Shown here: positions 44,001 to 52,187 of the stretch, one piece after another
Layout of the letters: every line of letters starts with the position of its first letter
Position numbering within the stretch: position 1 is the first letter of the stretch
Origin: Microbacter sp049976245
GTDB lineage: Bacteria > Bacteroidota > Bacteroidia > Bacteroidales > Paludibacteraceae
NCBI GenBank assembly: GCA_049976245.1
Contig: JBMFIQ010000011.1
Coordinates: 4,909 to 68,908, forward strand
DNA length: 64,000 nucleotides
Direction: 5' to 3'
Made by a program: the position numbers and the translations under genes
Notes under the pieces: generated by a model
The model's database searches: none
The model's input: only the letters and a program-made list of their open reading frames with translations
Told to the model about the DNA's origin: nothing

Positions 44001-46862
44001 ATGAGACGCATTTCTTTGTCGTTTTTTTTCTTTTTCATATCTCTATTTTTAAGTTTTTCACAAACTGACATCAGCCAAATCATCAATCAAGGCATCCCCA
44101 AACTCACCTATTTTGACAAAACCGTTTACAACGCAGCCAACCAAACTTGGGCTATTGCACAAAACCAACAAGGTTATCTCTATTTTGCCAATTCAGGAGG
44201 ATTACTTGAATATGACGGCAGCCAATGGACCCTTTACACGCTCCCAAACAACACTTCCATGGTTCGAAGCATAGCCATCACGAGGGATCAACGCATTTAC
44301 GTCGGGATGCAAAATGAATTCGGTTACTGGGCTGAAAATCCAAACACGCGAAAACTGACTTACACCTCAATTTCGAGGGCACATCACATTCATTTAACCG
44401 ATGAGGAGTTTTGGAAAATCATTCCCTATCGGGGATCCATCTATTTTCAAAGTTTTCAAAACATCTACCGATTTGTTCCGTCCACCAATCAATTGGAAAT
44501 CATCAAAGCCCCCAATCGTTTTCAATTTACTTTCACGGTGAATCAACGATTTTTTGCTCAGGACAAGTTACTGGGATTGTTGGAATATAAAAACAATCAG
44601 TTCATTCCAATTCCGGGAGGAGGCGTACTCAACGGCGATTGCGTTTACGGAATGGAACCGCTGGATGCTGACAACATTCTGATTGCCACCATCAACAAAG
44701 GGCTTTATGAAATCAAAAACGGCAAAGTAGAAAAAAACAATTGGCCATGCAATGATTTTTTGACAAAAAATCAAATTTTTAGCATGACCATGCTGCCTGA
44801 CGGTCGATATGTTTTTGGCACCATTCTCAACGGAGTGATCATCACCAACCATGAAGGAGTGATTCTTTCGAGCATTAATAAACTGAAAGGGCTTCCAAAC
44901 AACACGGTACTTAGCACGTTTTTGGATCGGAACAACAACCTTTGGCTTGGATTGGATCGAGGCATCGCTCACATTCAACTCAACAGCCCCATCCGCACGT
45001 TCCCCGATCCGAAAGGAGAGCTGGGATCCGTTTATCAAGTGGAAGAATACCAAGGAAAGCTCTTTTTTGCCACCAATCAAGGATTAATCTATTGCAACAT
45101 TCAGGATTTTGATCATCCCGAACACGAAATTCATTTCACCATGATGCCCAACACGCAGGGACAAGTATGGTCGCTGCTGAAAATTGGGAGTCAGTTGCTT
45201 TGTGGACACAACAAAGGTTTGTATGTCGTCAACGGGACACAAGGACACTTTGTATATAAGCAAAGCGGCATCACTCAAATGTTGGCCGTCAATGACCAAA
45301 CGGTGATGATGCTTTCGTATGACGGTTTATGTAAAGCATCCATTCACGAAGGTCAAATTACCGTACAGTCCATTCCAACGTATCCGTACAACGGTTCGTT
45401 TTTAGCTTTGGGAAGAGAAAACACCATTTATGTAGGCAATAATGCAAGCGGATATTATAAAATTCAATTTGATCCGACGTTTGATCATGTTGTCTATTCA
45501 AGCAATCAGTTGGAAAGCATCGGCATTGACCCCAGCAGAACAAGAGGAATCTACTCCTACGACAACAACCTATACACCATTGATAATCAAGGAATCATGC
45601 GATTTGATTATGCTTTGAATCATTTCGAGCCAATGACGGAGATCAACCGATTGTTGCCCCCCGGCGCCTATATTTATCGTCTTCAATTTTCCGAAAACGA
45701 CCTCTGGTGCTTTGCCAATCGACAATTTTTCTGCGTTCGTAACTACAACACAGCCAAACCATACCTCATCACAAAGAATCTTCAGGAACTTTACAACCAG
45801 GTAATCACCAACTACGAATTTGTCAAAAAACTCGGTTCAAACAATTATCTGGTTTGCACTTCCAACAGTTTTTCGGCTGTCAACATTAATTATGTTGCTT
45901 CATCCATAGTTCAAAACAGGGTGTACTTTCGTGACATTGGGTTGTTTTCGAAAACCATGATATCGAAACCATTACCGCATCCGTTGGATTATTATGCCAC
46001 ACATCCCGTGGTGTTTCCGCACAGTGCCAATTCGATTTACATTCGATTTACGCTGCCTGACTACGACAACACAGGTGAAATCGAATACAGTTACCGCTTG
46101 ATGGGAGATAAGGCCAATGAAAATTTTTCCATTCCATCTCAAAGTAACATTGCCACATTATCTAACCTCTCGGCAGGAACTTACACTTTTGAGGTTAAAG
46201 CCACCGTGAAAGGAACTAACGAGGTGTTTTACTCCAATCCGTTACAAATTAAGATCTTACCACCATGGTATTTGGGATGGGCAGGCGTGCTGCTTTTACT
46301 GATATTGCTTGGTTTGATAGGCTACAGCATTTATTTTTACATCCAATATAAACTTAGGAAACAACACGAACGCATTACCGAGCAGCATGAAAAAGAGTTG
46401 GCCAAAGTTCAAAACAAACTGTTGCAGGAAAAGGTGGAGAAACAAAATGAAGAGCTTTCGCGCATCACCAAACACATGCTTCAAAAGAGCAGAATAATCA
46501 ACAAAGTGGATGCAGAGATAGAAAAGTTGGCATCAGATCAAACAGTTTCGAGAAATCACCTTCGTGGATTAAAGCTGATTGTGGAGAAAAACAGAAATCC
46601 CGAGAAAGATTGGGAAATGTTTGAAATGAGTTTCAACAAAACATACGACAACTATTTGGTAAAATTAAGCAACCAATTCCCCGATTTGACCACCGGCGAT
46701 CTCAAATTGGCTGCATACATCCGTATGAACATCAGCACCAAAGAAATTGCGGGTTTACTCAACATTTCAAGTAAAAGTGTGGAGATGGGACGCTATCGGT
46801 TACGAAAAAAATTGAATCTTCAACACGATCAAAACCTGACGGAATTTTTAATGAATCTTTAA
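44001..46862 (+). CDS. Membrane-spanning PUL regulator: periplasmic propeller, Y_Y_Y domain, LuxR-type HTH, no kinase
   Basis: The 953-residue product has a very hydrophobic signal peptide (about 1-21), then repeated beta-propeller blades (about 40-640) and a Y_Y_Y-type immunoglobulin-like domain (about 660-750, EIEYSYRLMGDKANENF). One transmembrane helix (about 756-780), a long coiled coil (about 782-860) and a C-terminal LuxR/NarL-like HTH (about 895-945, STKEIAGLLNISSKSVEMGR) follow. There is no HisKA or HATPase domain and no receiver, so unlike hybrid two-component systems it must signal by direct conformational change, as SusR is thought to. The ATG at 44001 is chosen; a TTG at 43977 would place eight polar residues before the signal peptide. 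It is divergent from the operon it probably controls. Confidence 0.9.
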   Translation: MRRISLSFFFFFISLFLSFSQTDISQIINQGIPKLTYFDKTVYNAANQTWAIAQNQQGYLYFANSGGLLEYDGSQWTLYTLPNNTSMVRSIAITRDQRIYVGMQNEFGYWAENPNTRKLTYTSISRAHHIHLTDEEFWKIIPYRGSIYFQSFQNIYRFVPSTNQLEIIKAPNRFQFTFTVNQRFFAQDKLLGLLEYKNNQFIPIPGGGVLNGDCVYGMEPLDADNILIATINKGLYEIKNGKVEKNNWPCNDFLTKNQIFSMTMLPDGRYVFGTILNGVIITNHEGVILSSINKLKGLPNNTVLSTFLDRNNNLWLGLDRGIAHIQLNSPIRTFPDPKGELGSVYQVEEYQGKLFFATNQGLIYCNIQDFDHPEHEIHFTMMPNTQGQVWSLLKIGSQLLCGHNKGLYVVNGTQGHFVYKQSGITQMLAVNDQTVMMLSYDGLCKASIHEGQITVQSIPTYPYNGSFLALGRENTIYVGNNASGYYKIQFDPTFDHVVYSSNQLESIGIDPSRTRGIYSYDNNLYTIDNQGIMRFDYALNHFEPMTEINRLLPPGAYIYRLQFSENDLWCFANRQFFCVRNYNTAKPYLITKNLQELYNQVITNYEFVKKLGSNNYLVCTSNSFSAVNINYVASSIVQNRVYFRDIGLFSKTMISKPLPHPLDYYATHPVVFPHSANSIYIRFTLPDYDNTGEIEYSYRLMGDKANENFSIPSQSNIATLSNLSAGTYTFEVKATVKGTNEVFYSNPLQIKILPPWYLGWAGVLLLLILLGLIGYSIYFYIQYKLRKQHERITEQHEKELAKVQNKLLQEKVEKQNEELSRITKHMLQKSRIINKVDAEIEKLASDQTVSRNHLRGLKLIVEKNRNPEKDWEMFEMSFNKTYDNYLVKLSNQFPDLTTGDLKLAAYIRMNISTKEIAGLLNISSKSVEMGRYRLRKKLNLQHDQNLTEFLMNL

Positions 46863-47015
46863 CCACTACACGACGTGAAGCATGTACAATGAACGCAAGA
46901 CACCATCCAATAAGGCTTTCCACTGGCAAAGAAGAATAAAGAAAAGAAAAGCATGTTGTCGTTGTTGAATGGAAACAAAAAAAAATTGCAAACCCGTAGA
47001 ACAGATAAAAATCAT

Positions 47016-47023
47016 TATCTTTG
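47016..47023 (+). promoter_or_regulatory. Putative -7 promoter element for the FKBP gene
   Basis: TATCTTTG (TAnnTTTG) lies 67 bp before the ATG at 47090. No good -33 box. Confidence 0.5.
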
Positions 47024-47089
47024 CAACACTGTTCTTGAAGTTAACAAGCTGTGGATTTATAGATCATGTTTAATGTAAAAAAAATCGAA

Positions 47090-47977
47090 ATGAAAAAAAT
47101 CAGTATCTTTTTGTCTGTTGGTTTGGCTTTGATGTTTACGCTCTCATCATGTCAAAACCAAAAAACTGTTTCATTAAAAACGCAATTAGACAGTTTAAAT
47201 TATGCTTTTGGGGTGCTCAACGGACCTCAAGTGAAAGCCTATTCGTTGCAAGGTGATACTTCAACAAAAGCTGTTGAGGCATTTATCAAAGGATTTGAAA
47301 AAGGGATGGGATCGGACGACAAACATTTGGCTCAGTATGCAACAGGGCTCAATATTGGCGCTGCGCTCAAAAAACAAGCCAAAGCAGGCTTGTTAGGCGA
47401 CAGCTCGTTGACCATGAATCTTGAATTGATTAAAGCCGGATTGTTTGCCGCCATGAAAGAAAAAGGCATTCAAATGAAACCTGAAGTGGCTGAAGCCTTC
47501 TTCCGCGCTACGATGCAAAAGTACCAAAGTGCTAAAATGAAAAAACTTTACGGTGCCAATTTACAAGCAGGTGAAAAATTCCTCGCTGACAACAAAACCA
47601 AACCGGGTGTTAAAACACTTCCCGACGGCTTGCAATATCAAGTCTTAAAAGAAGGCAAAGGCCCGATGCCAAAAGGAACGGACAATGTTCAGGTCAATTA
47701 CAAAGGCACATTGATTGACGGCACTGTTTTTGACAGCAACGAAGGCAAAGCTCCCGTTACTTTCCAAGTTGATCAAGTCATCAAAGGATGGACCGAAGCA
47801 TTGGAAATGATGCCTGTCGGTTCAAAATGGAGAATTTTTGTTCCTGCCGATTTGGCTTATCAGGATCAAGACAGAGGCGCTATCAAACCTTTCTCTACCT
47901 TGATTTTTGACATCGAATTGGTTGGAATAGCTAAACCCGCCGCAGCTCCTGCCGGTCAACAACCTGCAGCACACTAA
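47090..47977 (+). CDS. FKBP-type peptidyl-prolyl isomerase lipoprotein
   Basis: This folding catalyst acts in the cell envelope. The 295-residue product has a lipobox ending LSSC (cysteine near 21), an N-terminal FKBP dimerisation domain (about 30-150) and a C-terminal FKBP domain (about 185-275) with VQVNYKGTLIDGTVFDSN, VIKGWTEALEMMPVGSKW and the closing LIFDIELVGI. An Ala/Pro/Gln tail ends the protein. The ATG at 47090 is preferred over one eight codons upstream because it starts the signal peptide directly. A terminator follows 23 bp after the stop. Confidence 0.94.
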   Translation: MKKISIFLSVGLALMFTLSSCQNQKTVSLKTQLDSLNYAFGVLNGPQVKAYSLQGDTSTKAVEAFIKGFEKGMGSDDKHLAQYATGLNIGAALKKQAKAGLLGDSSLTMNLELIKAGLFAAMKEKGIQMKPEVAEAFFRATMQKYQSAKMKKLYGANLQAGEKFLADNKTKPGVKTLPDGLQYQVLKEGKGPMPKGTDNVQVNYKGTLIDGTVFDSNEGKAPVTFQVDQVIKGWTEALEMMPVGSKWRIFVPADLAYQDQDRGAIKPFSTLIFDIELVGIAKPAAAPAGQQPAAH

Positions 47978-48000
47978 AAAATTCGCTCATTCCCATAAGA

Positions 48001-48035
48001 ACGTCGCACTCATCTATGATTGCGGCGTTTTTTAT
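48001..48035 (+). terminator. Terminator of the FKBP gene
   Basis: ACGTCGCA and TGCGGCGT form an 8-bp stem (one G-T pair) around a 12-nt loop, followed by six T residues. It overlaps a TTG that could otherwise be read as a start for the MFS gene, which argues for a later MFS start. Confidence 0.85.
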
Positions 48036-48067
48036 TGATCTTTGAACATGACAACAACATAAGTCAA

Positions 48068-49315
48068 TTGAAAGCATTACAACACACACACCCGACAACC
48101 AAAAGATTAATCACCATCCGTTCCATTCGAAGTTTGGGACAAGGGATATTGGTGGTGGATTTGTCGTTGTATTTAATGGCTTTAGGATGGAACGGGTTTC
48201 ACATTGGGCTAGTGTTGAGCGCTGCGGGATTGACAGGCGCTTTTCTAAGCCTTTTGGTAGGCATTGCCAGCGACAGAATTCGGCGAAAACCTTTTCTTCT
48301 GGTTTACGAAATCATTGTCATTGTAAGCAGTGCGGCATTCATGCTGACACAGCAACCGTTAATTTTATCGGCAGCCATTGTAGCGGCGGGTTTTGGACGT
48401 GGAGCCAATGGTGCGGCCGGTCCCTTCTCGCCCGTTGAACAAGCCTGGCTTGCAGAAAACATTTCTCCGTCACGACGCGGCGTCATTTACAGTGCAAACA
48501 CGGGGTTTGGATTTTTTGGCATGGGATTTGGCGCATTACTTGCCATGATGCCGGAATTCATCAACCACATGATGCCCATTGATCAAACCAATCACCTACT
48601 TCAAGCCGATGCATTTCGTCCTTTGTTTGTTGTTGTATTCATCACCTCCATCATCAACTTCGTGCTCATAACGAAAACAAACGAAACATATCAAGGAACA
48701 AAACACTTGAAAAAAGGGATGATTGATGCGGAAGAACTTTCAATTTTGCGCGAGGAGAACAGGAAACTCAAAGGATTGTTTTTTCTCAATTCGTTTAACG
48801 GTTTAGCCATTGGCTTGACCGGTCCGTTGATTTCTTATTGGTTTGCCACCAAATTTGGCGTTGGGCCTGCATCCATTGCACCCATCATGGCTGCCACATT
48901 TTTCATCACAGGATTGGCCTCCCTTTTTACCGGGAAGTTAAGTCAAAAAGCCGGAATTGTTACGTCGATTGTGTGGACAAGAAGCATTGGTCTGATTCTT
49001 CTGGTGTTGCTTCCATTAAGCCCTTACTTCTGGTTAGCTTCTGTTATCTATGTGCTGCGATCCGCACTCAATCGGGGATCCATTGGCAATCGGCAGGCAT
49101 TGACCATCGGGTTAGTGCGCGACAAACGCCGCGGATTGGCCACCAGCCTCAATGCAGTTTCATCTCAACTTCCTCAATCACTCGGTCCAACCATTTCAGG
49201 GTTTTTATTCAATTTGGGAGAGCTGCAAATTCCATTTTATGCAGGAGCTGTTTTACAGGGGATTTATCTTGTTTTGTATCGGCGCTTTTTCAAAGATCAA
49301 AATAAGCCCCACTGA
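48068..49315 (+). CDS. Major facilitator superfamily transporter (TTG start)
   Basis: This 415-residue protein has about twelve transmembrane helices in two halves. The loop-2/3 motif GIASDRIRRKP near residues 65-75 is the classic MFS signature, and a basic, charged loop near 205-235 links the halves. No ATG opens the conserved region in frame. A TTG at 48020 lies inside the preceding terminator, so the TTG at 48068 (LKALQHTHPTTKR) is chosen with moderate confidence in the exact start. The substrate is unknown; the family includes drug and metabolite exporters. It converges with the heptose gene hddC. Confidence 0.85.
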   Translation: MKALQHTHPTTKRLITIRSIRSLGQGILVVDLSLYLMALGWNGFHIGLVLSAAGLTGAFLSLLVGIASDRIRRKPFLLVYEIIVIVSSAAFMLTQQPLILSAAIVAAGFGRGANGAAGPFSPVEQAWLAENISPSRRGVIYSANTGFGFFGMGFGALLAMMPEFINHMMPIDQTNHLLQADAFRPLFVVVFITSIINFVLITKTNETYQGTKHLKKGMIDAEELSILREENRKLKGLFFLNSFNGLAIGLTGPLISYWFATKFGVGPASIAPIMAATFFITGLASLFTGKLSQKAGIVTSIVWTRSIGLILLVLLPLSPYFWLASVIYVLRSALNRGSIGNRQALTIGLVRDKRRGLATSLNAVSSQLPQSLGPTISGFLFNLGELQIPFYAGAVLQGIYLVLYRRFFKDQNKPH

Positions 49316-49379
49316 AAGACATTTGCAAAGAAAGAGCATTCTACCACCATAAAATCTCCCTGCAACGACGATTAAACAT

Positions 49380-49400
49380 CTTTTAAAAGCTCTTTAAAAG
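49380..49400. terminator. AT-rich hairpin between convergent MFS and hddC genes
   Basis: CTTTTAAA and TTTAAAAG pair around a 5-nt loop directly behind the hddC stop. It is weak but symmetrical, so it could act in both directions. Confidence 0.4.
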
Positions 49401-50102
49401 TCATTTAAACTGAGGAAAAAAGTGTGGAAGTTCACGGTTAGCCCGTTCATAATCTTCGGGAATGCCAATATCGATAAAATAAGCATCTTCTACATATCCT
49501 CCCAGTGTATGATGTGCCACCTCCTCAGAGAGAAACGCTTGTTCAAACGAAAATTGCTCCGGATAATGATTCAGGACATCGCGTTGCAAGAGATAAACGC
49601 CACCGTTGATCAATCCCGATTCACAAAATTGCTTTTCATGGAACGCCTCGATCACTCCGTTTTGATTCAGCGAAACATGTCCATAACGATTAAAACGATG
49701 CATTTCTTTCAAAGCAATGGTAGCTTTCAGCTGGCGTTGACGATGCCATTGGAGCATGACTGGTAAAGAAACAGGGAAAAAAGTATCTCCATTGACCACG
49801 AACACAGACGCTTCAGTTGTTCCATTCAAAGCAAGTCGGATGCCTCCACCGGTTCCCAAAGGCTGATGCTCCACAATGGTGGTTATTTTCATGTCAAAAG
49901 ACGTTTGGTTCAACCACTCCTCCACCAACTCATGTTGATAACCCAACGATAAAATCACATGATCCACATGCTGTTGTTTCAGGTACAACATGAGGTACCA
50001 CAAAAAAGGGCGTCCTGCAACGGGAGCTAAACATTTGGGGCGATCACTCACCACATGGCGGAGACGTGTTCCCAAACCACCAGCCAAAACAATGCATTCC
50101 AT
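49401..50102 (-). CDS. hddC: D-glycero-alpha-D-manno-heptose 1-phosphate guanylyltransferase-like HddC
   Basis: HddC activates heptose 1-phosphate with GTP to GDP-heptose. The 233-residue nucleotidyltransferase starts MECIVLAGGLGTRLR, has the sugar-phosphate block DRPKCLAPVAGRPFL near residues 21-35, VVNGDTFF near 103-110 with the metal-binding aspartate, and GGGIRLAL near 86. Two adjacent ATGs (50105, 50102) follow the gmhA stop by one base; the second gives the family start. The assignment to heptose, not another sugar, rests on gmhA and hddA next to it. Confidence 0.88.
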   Translation of the reverse strand: MECIVLAGGLGTRLRHVVSDRPKCLAPVAGRPFLWYLMLYLKQQHVDHVILSLGYQHELVEEWLNQTSFDMKITTIVEHQPLGTGGGIRLALNGTTEASVFVVNGDTFFPVSLPVMLQWHRQRQLKATIALKEMHRFNRYGHVSLNQNGVIEAFHEKQFCESGLINGGVYLLQRDVLNHYPEQFSFEQAFLSEEVAHHTLGGYVEDAYFIDIGIPEDYERANRELPHFFPQFK

Positions 50103-50106
50103 CATA

Positions 50107-50688
50107 TCAAAACAATTCTTCTTCGACCAATTGACAAATGATGTGTCCCACTGTGATGTGAGCTTCCTGAATGCGTGGTGTATCGTTGCTTGGAATTCCA
50201 ATCCAAAAATCGGAAAGCGCTTTCATTTTTCCGCCTCCGGCTCCAGTCAACCCGATGGTTTTCACCCCATTTTTATTACACACTTCAAAAGCCCGCACAA
50301 TGTTGGTTGAATTTCCCGACGTAGAAAGTCCAACCAATAAATCATCCGGCGAAAAAGAAGCAGCCATACGAGCATATACCTCATCGTAGCCGTAATCGTT
50401 TGCCACCGCAGTGATGTAGGAACTGTTGGCATGCAATGCTTCAGCAGGCAGGTAAGGGCGATCGATATAGAATCGGCCTGAGAATTCGGCGGCCAAGTGT
50501 TGCGCATCGGCAGCGCTTCCGCCGTTGCCACAAAAATAAACACGCCCACCGAGTCTGAAACAGTTTGCAATGGCCTCAGATGCCTGAGCGATAAGCTTCA
50601 ACAACGACTCATTGGCTGCAATTTGATATTTTATCTCTGCCGAAGCCGTAAGAATCGAAGCAATTTTTTGATTTTTTGTATCTTTCAT
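50107..50688 (-). CDS. gmhA: Sedoheptulose 7-phosphate isomerase GmhA
   Basis: GmhA converts sedoheptulose 7-phosphate to D-glycero-D-manno-heptose 7-phosphate, the first step of heptose nucleotide synthesis. The 193-residue SIS-domain protein has FCGNGGSAADAQHLAAEFSG near residues 52-71, GLSTSGNSTN near 119-128 and EEELF at the end, with the metal-binding and catalytic residues in place (E68, H near 178). It is separated from hddA by 210 bp but overlaps the start region of hddC, so gmhA-hddC are coupled. Confidence 0.95.
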   Translation of the reverse strand: MKDTKNQKIASILTASAEIKYQIAANESLLKLIAQASEAIANCFRLGGRVYFCGNGGSAADAQHLAAEFSGRFYIDRPYLPAEALHANSSYITAVANDYGYDEVYARMAASFSPDDLLVGLSTSGNSTNIVRAFEVCNKNGVKTIGLTGAGGGKMKALSDFWIGIPSNDTPRIQEAHITVGHIICQLVEEELF

Positions 50689-50791
50689 GTATAAATCAAT
50701 TTTTTAAGATCCCTTGAAACTCATTTCCTATGCGAATAGTTGATTCCTAAAATTAAACATCGCATTCATAATTCCTCAATTCTTGATTTGT

Positions 50792-50799
50792 CAAATTTA
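50792..50799 (-). promoter_or_regulatory. Possible -7 element for gmhA-hddC
   Basis: The minus strand reads TAAATTTG (TAnnTTTG), about 100 bp before the gmhA ATG in the 210-bp hddA-gmhA gap. Weak; no -33 box. I see nothing else in this gap. Confidence 0.3.
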
Positions 50800-50898
50800 A
50801 TTGGTCGCATCCAAAAAATAATTGAAAGGAGAATTTTCATCTCTTATTGTTTGCATACGTCCGATTCGGGAAAATGTCAAGCCGGGGGTCACTCATTC

Positions 50899-51921
50899 TC
50901 AGATGCTCCACGTGTAAAGACCTTCTTCAACGAACGAATATTGAAAAACACGTCCTTCAAAGCGGTGAAAAACCTTTTCAACTTCGTATTTAACATTATC
51001 GGGACAATAAAACATCATGAAACCGCCGCCTCCAGCCCCGGAAATTTTTCCGCCCAAAGCGCCTGCTTTTTTAGCCTCGAAATACAAGGCATCCATTTGT
51101 GGTGTATTGATGCCGGTAGCCAAATCGCGTTTATGGCTGTATCCGTCATCCAAAAGATAGCCAATGTCATGGATTTTCCCCGTGAGCAAGGCATTCTTCA
51201 TTTCGGTAGCCTGACGTTTCAACCGATGCATGGCGTCCAGAGAAGTCTTGTTTTGATTCTGCACATTTTTTTGCTGTTCTTTAATGATGGCTGACGAATC
51301 GCGGCTTTGGTCGGTGTAATAAAGCAACAGATTATGTTCCAATTCACGAAGGTATTTGGGTTCAATCCGCAACGGATTGACAATGACTTTATCGTCGGCA
51401 TAAAATTCCATGTAATTCACTCCGCCAAACGTAGCGGCATATTGATCCTGCTTCCCGCCAGCCATAGCCAAATCAATACGTTCAATATCATAAGCATAAC
51501 GCGCAATTTCGTAACTTCCCAACGGCAATTTGAGCCACTCGGCAAAAGCGCCAATGATGGCAACAGCCAATGTGGAAGAAGTTCCCAAGCCTGAACCGGC
51601 AGGTGCGTCAACAAAAGTAGTCAGACAAAATCCTTTTTTTTGTCGCATGTAATCTTTCAGAATGCGCAGATAAATGCCTTTGTGCAATGGCAATAAACGA
51701 TCAATCACGATGTCGTCGTCAAAGGCGTATTCAACCTGTTCATGCCGATCCAACGCCTGAAACACGACCTTAGGTTCTTTTAACGGGATGATGGTGGCAT
51801 GAGCATACAATGAAATGGTGGCATTGAGAATAATGCCTCCGTACAAATCGGAAAACGGGCTTACATCCGTTCCTCCGCCGGCAAGCCCAATGCGCAACGG
51901 AGCTTTAGCACGATGTATCAT
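50899..51921 (-). CDS. hddA: D-glycero-alpha-D-manno-heptose 7-phosphate kinase-like HddA (GHMP kinase)
   Basis: HddA phosphorylates heptose 7-phosphate at C1. The 340-residue GHMP kinase opens with APLRIGLAGGGTDVSPF (motif 1, about residues 7-23). It has the phosphate-binding motif PAGSGLGTSSTLAVA near 106-120 and motif 3 GGKISGAGGGGFMMF near 292-306. The GGGTD opening is typical of heptose and fucose kinases of this group. With gmhA and hddC it supplies most of the GDP-D-glycero-alpha-D-manno-heptose route used for surface glycans; the matching GmhB phosphatase is not in the window. Confidence 0.9.
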   Translation of the reverse strand: MIHRAKAPLRIGLAGGGTDVSPFSDLYGGIILNATISLYAHATIIPLKEPKVVFQALDRHEQVEYAFDDDIVIDRLLPLHKGIYLRILKDYMRQKKGFCLTTFVDAPAGSGLGTSSTLAVAIIGAFAEWLKLPLGSYEIARYAYDIERIDLAMAGGKQDQYAATFGGVNYMEFYADDKVIVNPLRIEPKYLRELEHNLLLYYTDQSRDSSAIIKEQQKNVQNQNKTSLDAMHRLKRQATEMKNALLTGKIHDIGYLLDDGYSHKRDLATGINTPQMDALYFEAKKAGALGGKISGAGGGGFMMFYCPDNVKYEVEKVFHRFEGRVFQYSFVEEGLYTWSI

Positions 51922-51946
51922 AATGAATGGCTATTAAATCGTGCCG

Positions 51947-51954
51947 CAAAGATA
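51947..51954 (-). promoter_or_regulatory. Putative -7 promoter element for hddA
   Basis: The minus strand reads TATCTTTG (TAnnTTTG) 25 bp upstream of the hddA ATG, preceded by T-rich sequence that could include a -33 TTTG. Confidence 0.55.
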
Positions 51955-51989
51955 ACTCAAAAAAAATGATCAAAAAAAACAAAATAGCA

Positions 51990-52050
51990 TGAAACAAGCT
52001 CGACAAAATAAACATTGACACCCAAGATAATGTTTACGTGTGAGTTCCGT
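51990..52050 (+). repeat. Dispersed inverted-repeat leader element, copy 5 (orphan, before SpoIID gene)
   Basis: Reads TGAAACAAGC ... TGTGAGTTCCGT, aligning along its full length with copy 3 (shared AAATAAAC.TTG.CAC.CAAG..AATGT core). The inner stem AAACATT/AATGTTT has seven pairs. A leader ending ACAAACAGATGAAA follows, as in front of lpxK, but here the ATG opens only a 16-codon ORF. Confidence 0.75.
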
Positions 52051-52079
52051 GTTAACTTAAAAAAAACAACTACAAACAG

Positions 52080-52130
52080 ATGAAATTTTCCTCACACTCA
52101 AACCCAAATCGTGAAAGGATAAAAAAATAA
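52080..52130 (+). CDS. 16-codon ORF behind repeat copy 5
   Basis: ATG at 52080 opens MKFSSHSNPNRERIKK and stops at TAA. It occupies the place where a gene start follows other copies of the element. The SpoIID promoter lies 28 bp further on. It may be a leader peptide, a relic start or chance; there is no coding evidence beyond position. Confidence 0.25.
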   Translation: MKFSSHSNPNRERIKK

Positions 52131-52157
52131 ACTGTTTAAATGGCATGTAAAAATCGT

Positions 52158-52165
52158 TATCTTTG
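52158..52165 (+). promoter_or_regulatory. Promoter of the SpoIID-tamL-addB run
   Basis: TATCTTTG (TAnnTTTG) lies 22 bp before the ATG at 52188, with TTTA exactly 19 bp upstream in the -33 position. It decides the start of the SpoIID gene, because the earlier in-frame ATG at 52140 lies upstream of the element. Confidence 0.6.
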
Positions 52166-52187
52166 TTGCAATCAAAAAACAGAAACC

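Noticed and set aside
50740..51294. 184-codon open frame on the + strand across the hddA 3' end
   Set aside because: Most of it is antisense to hddA, and it has no recognisable domain or promoter.
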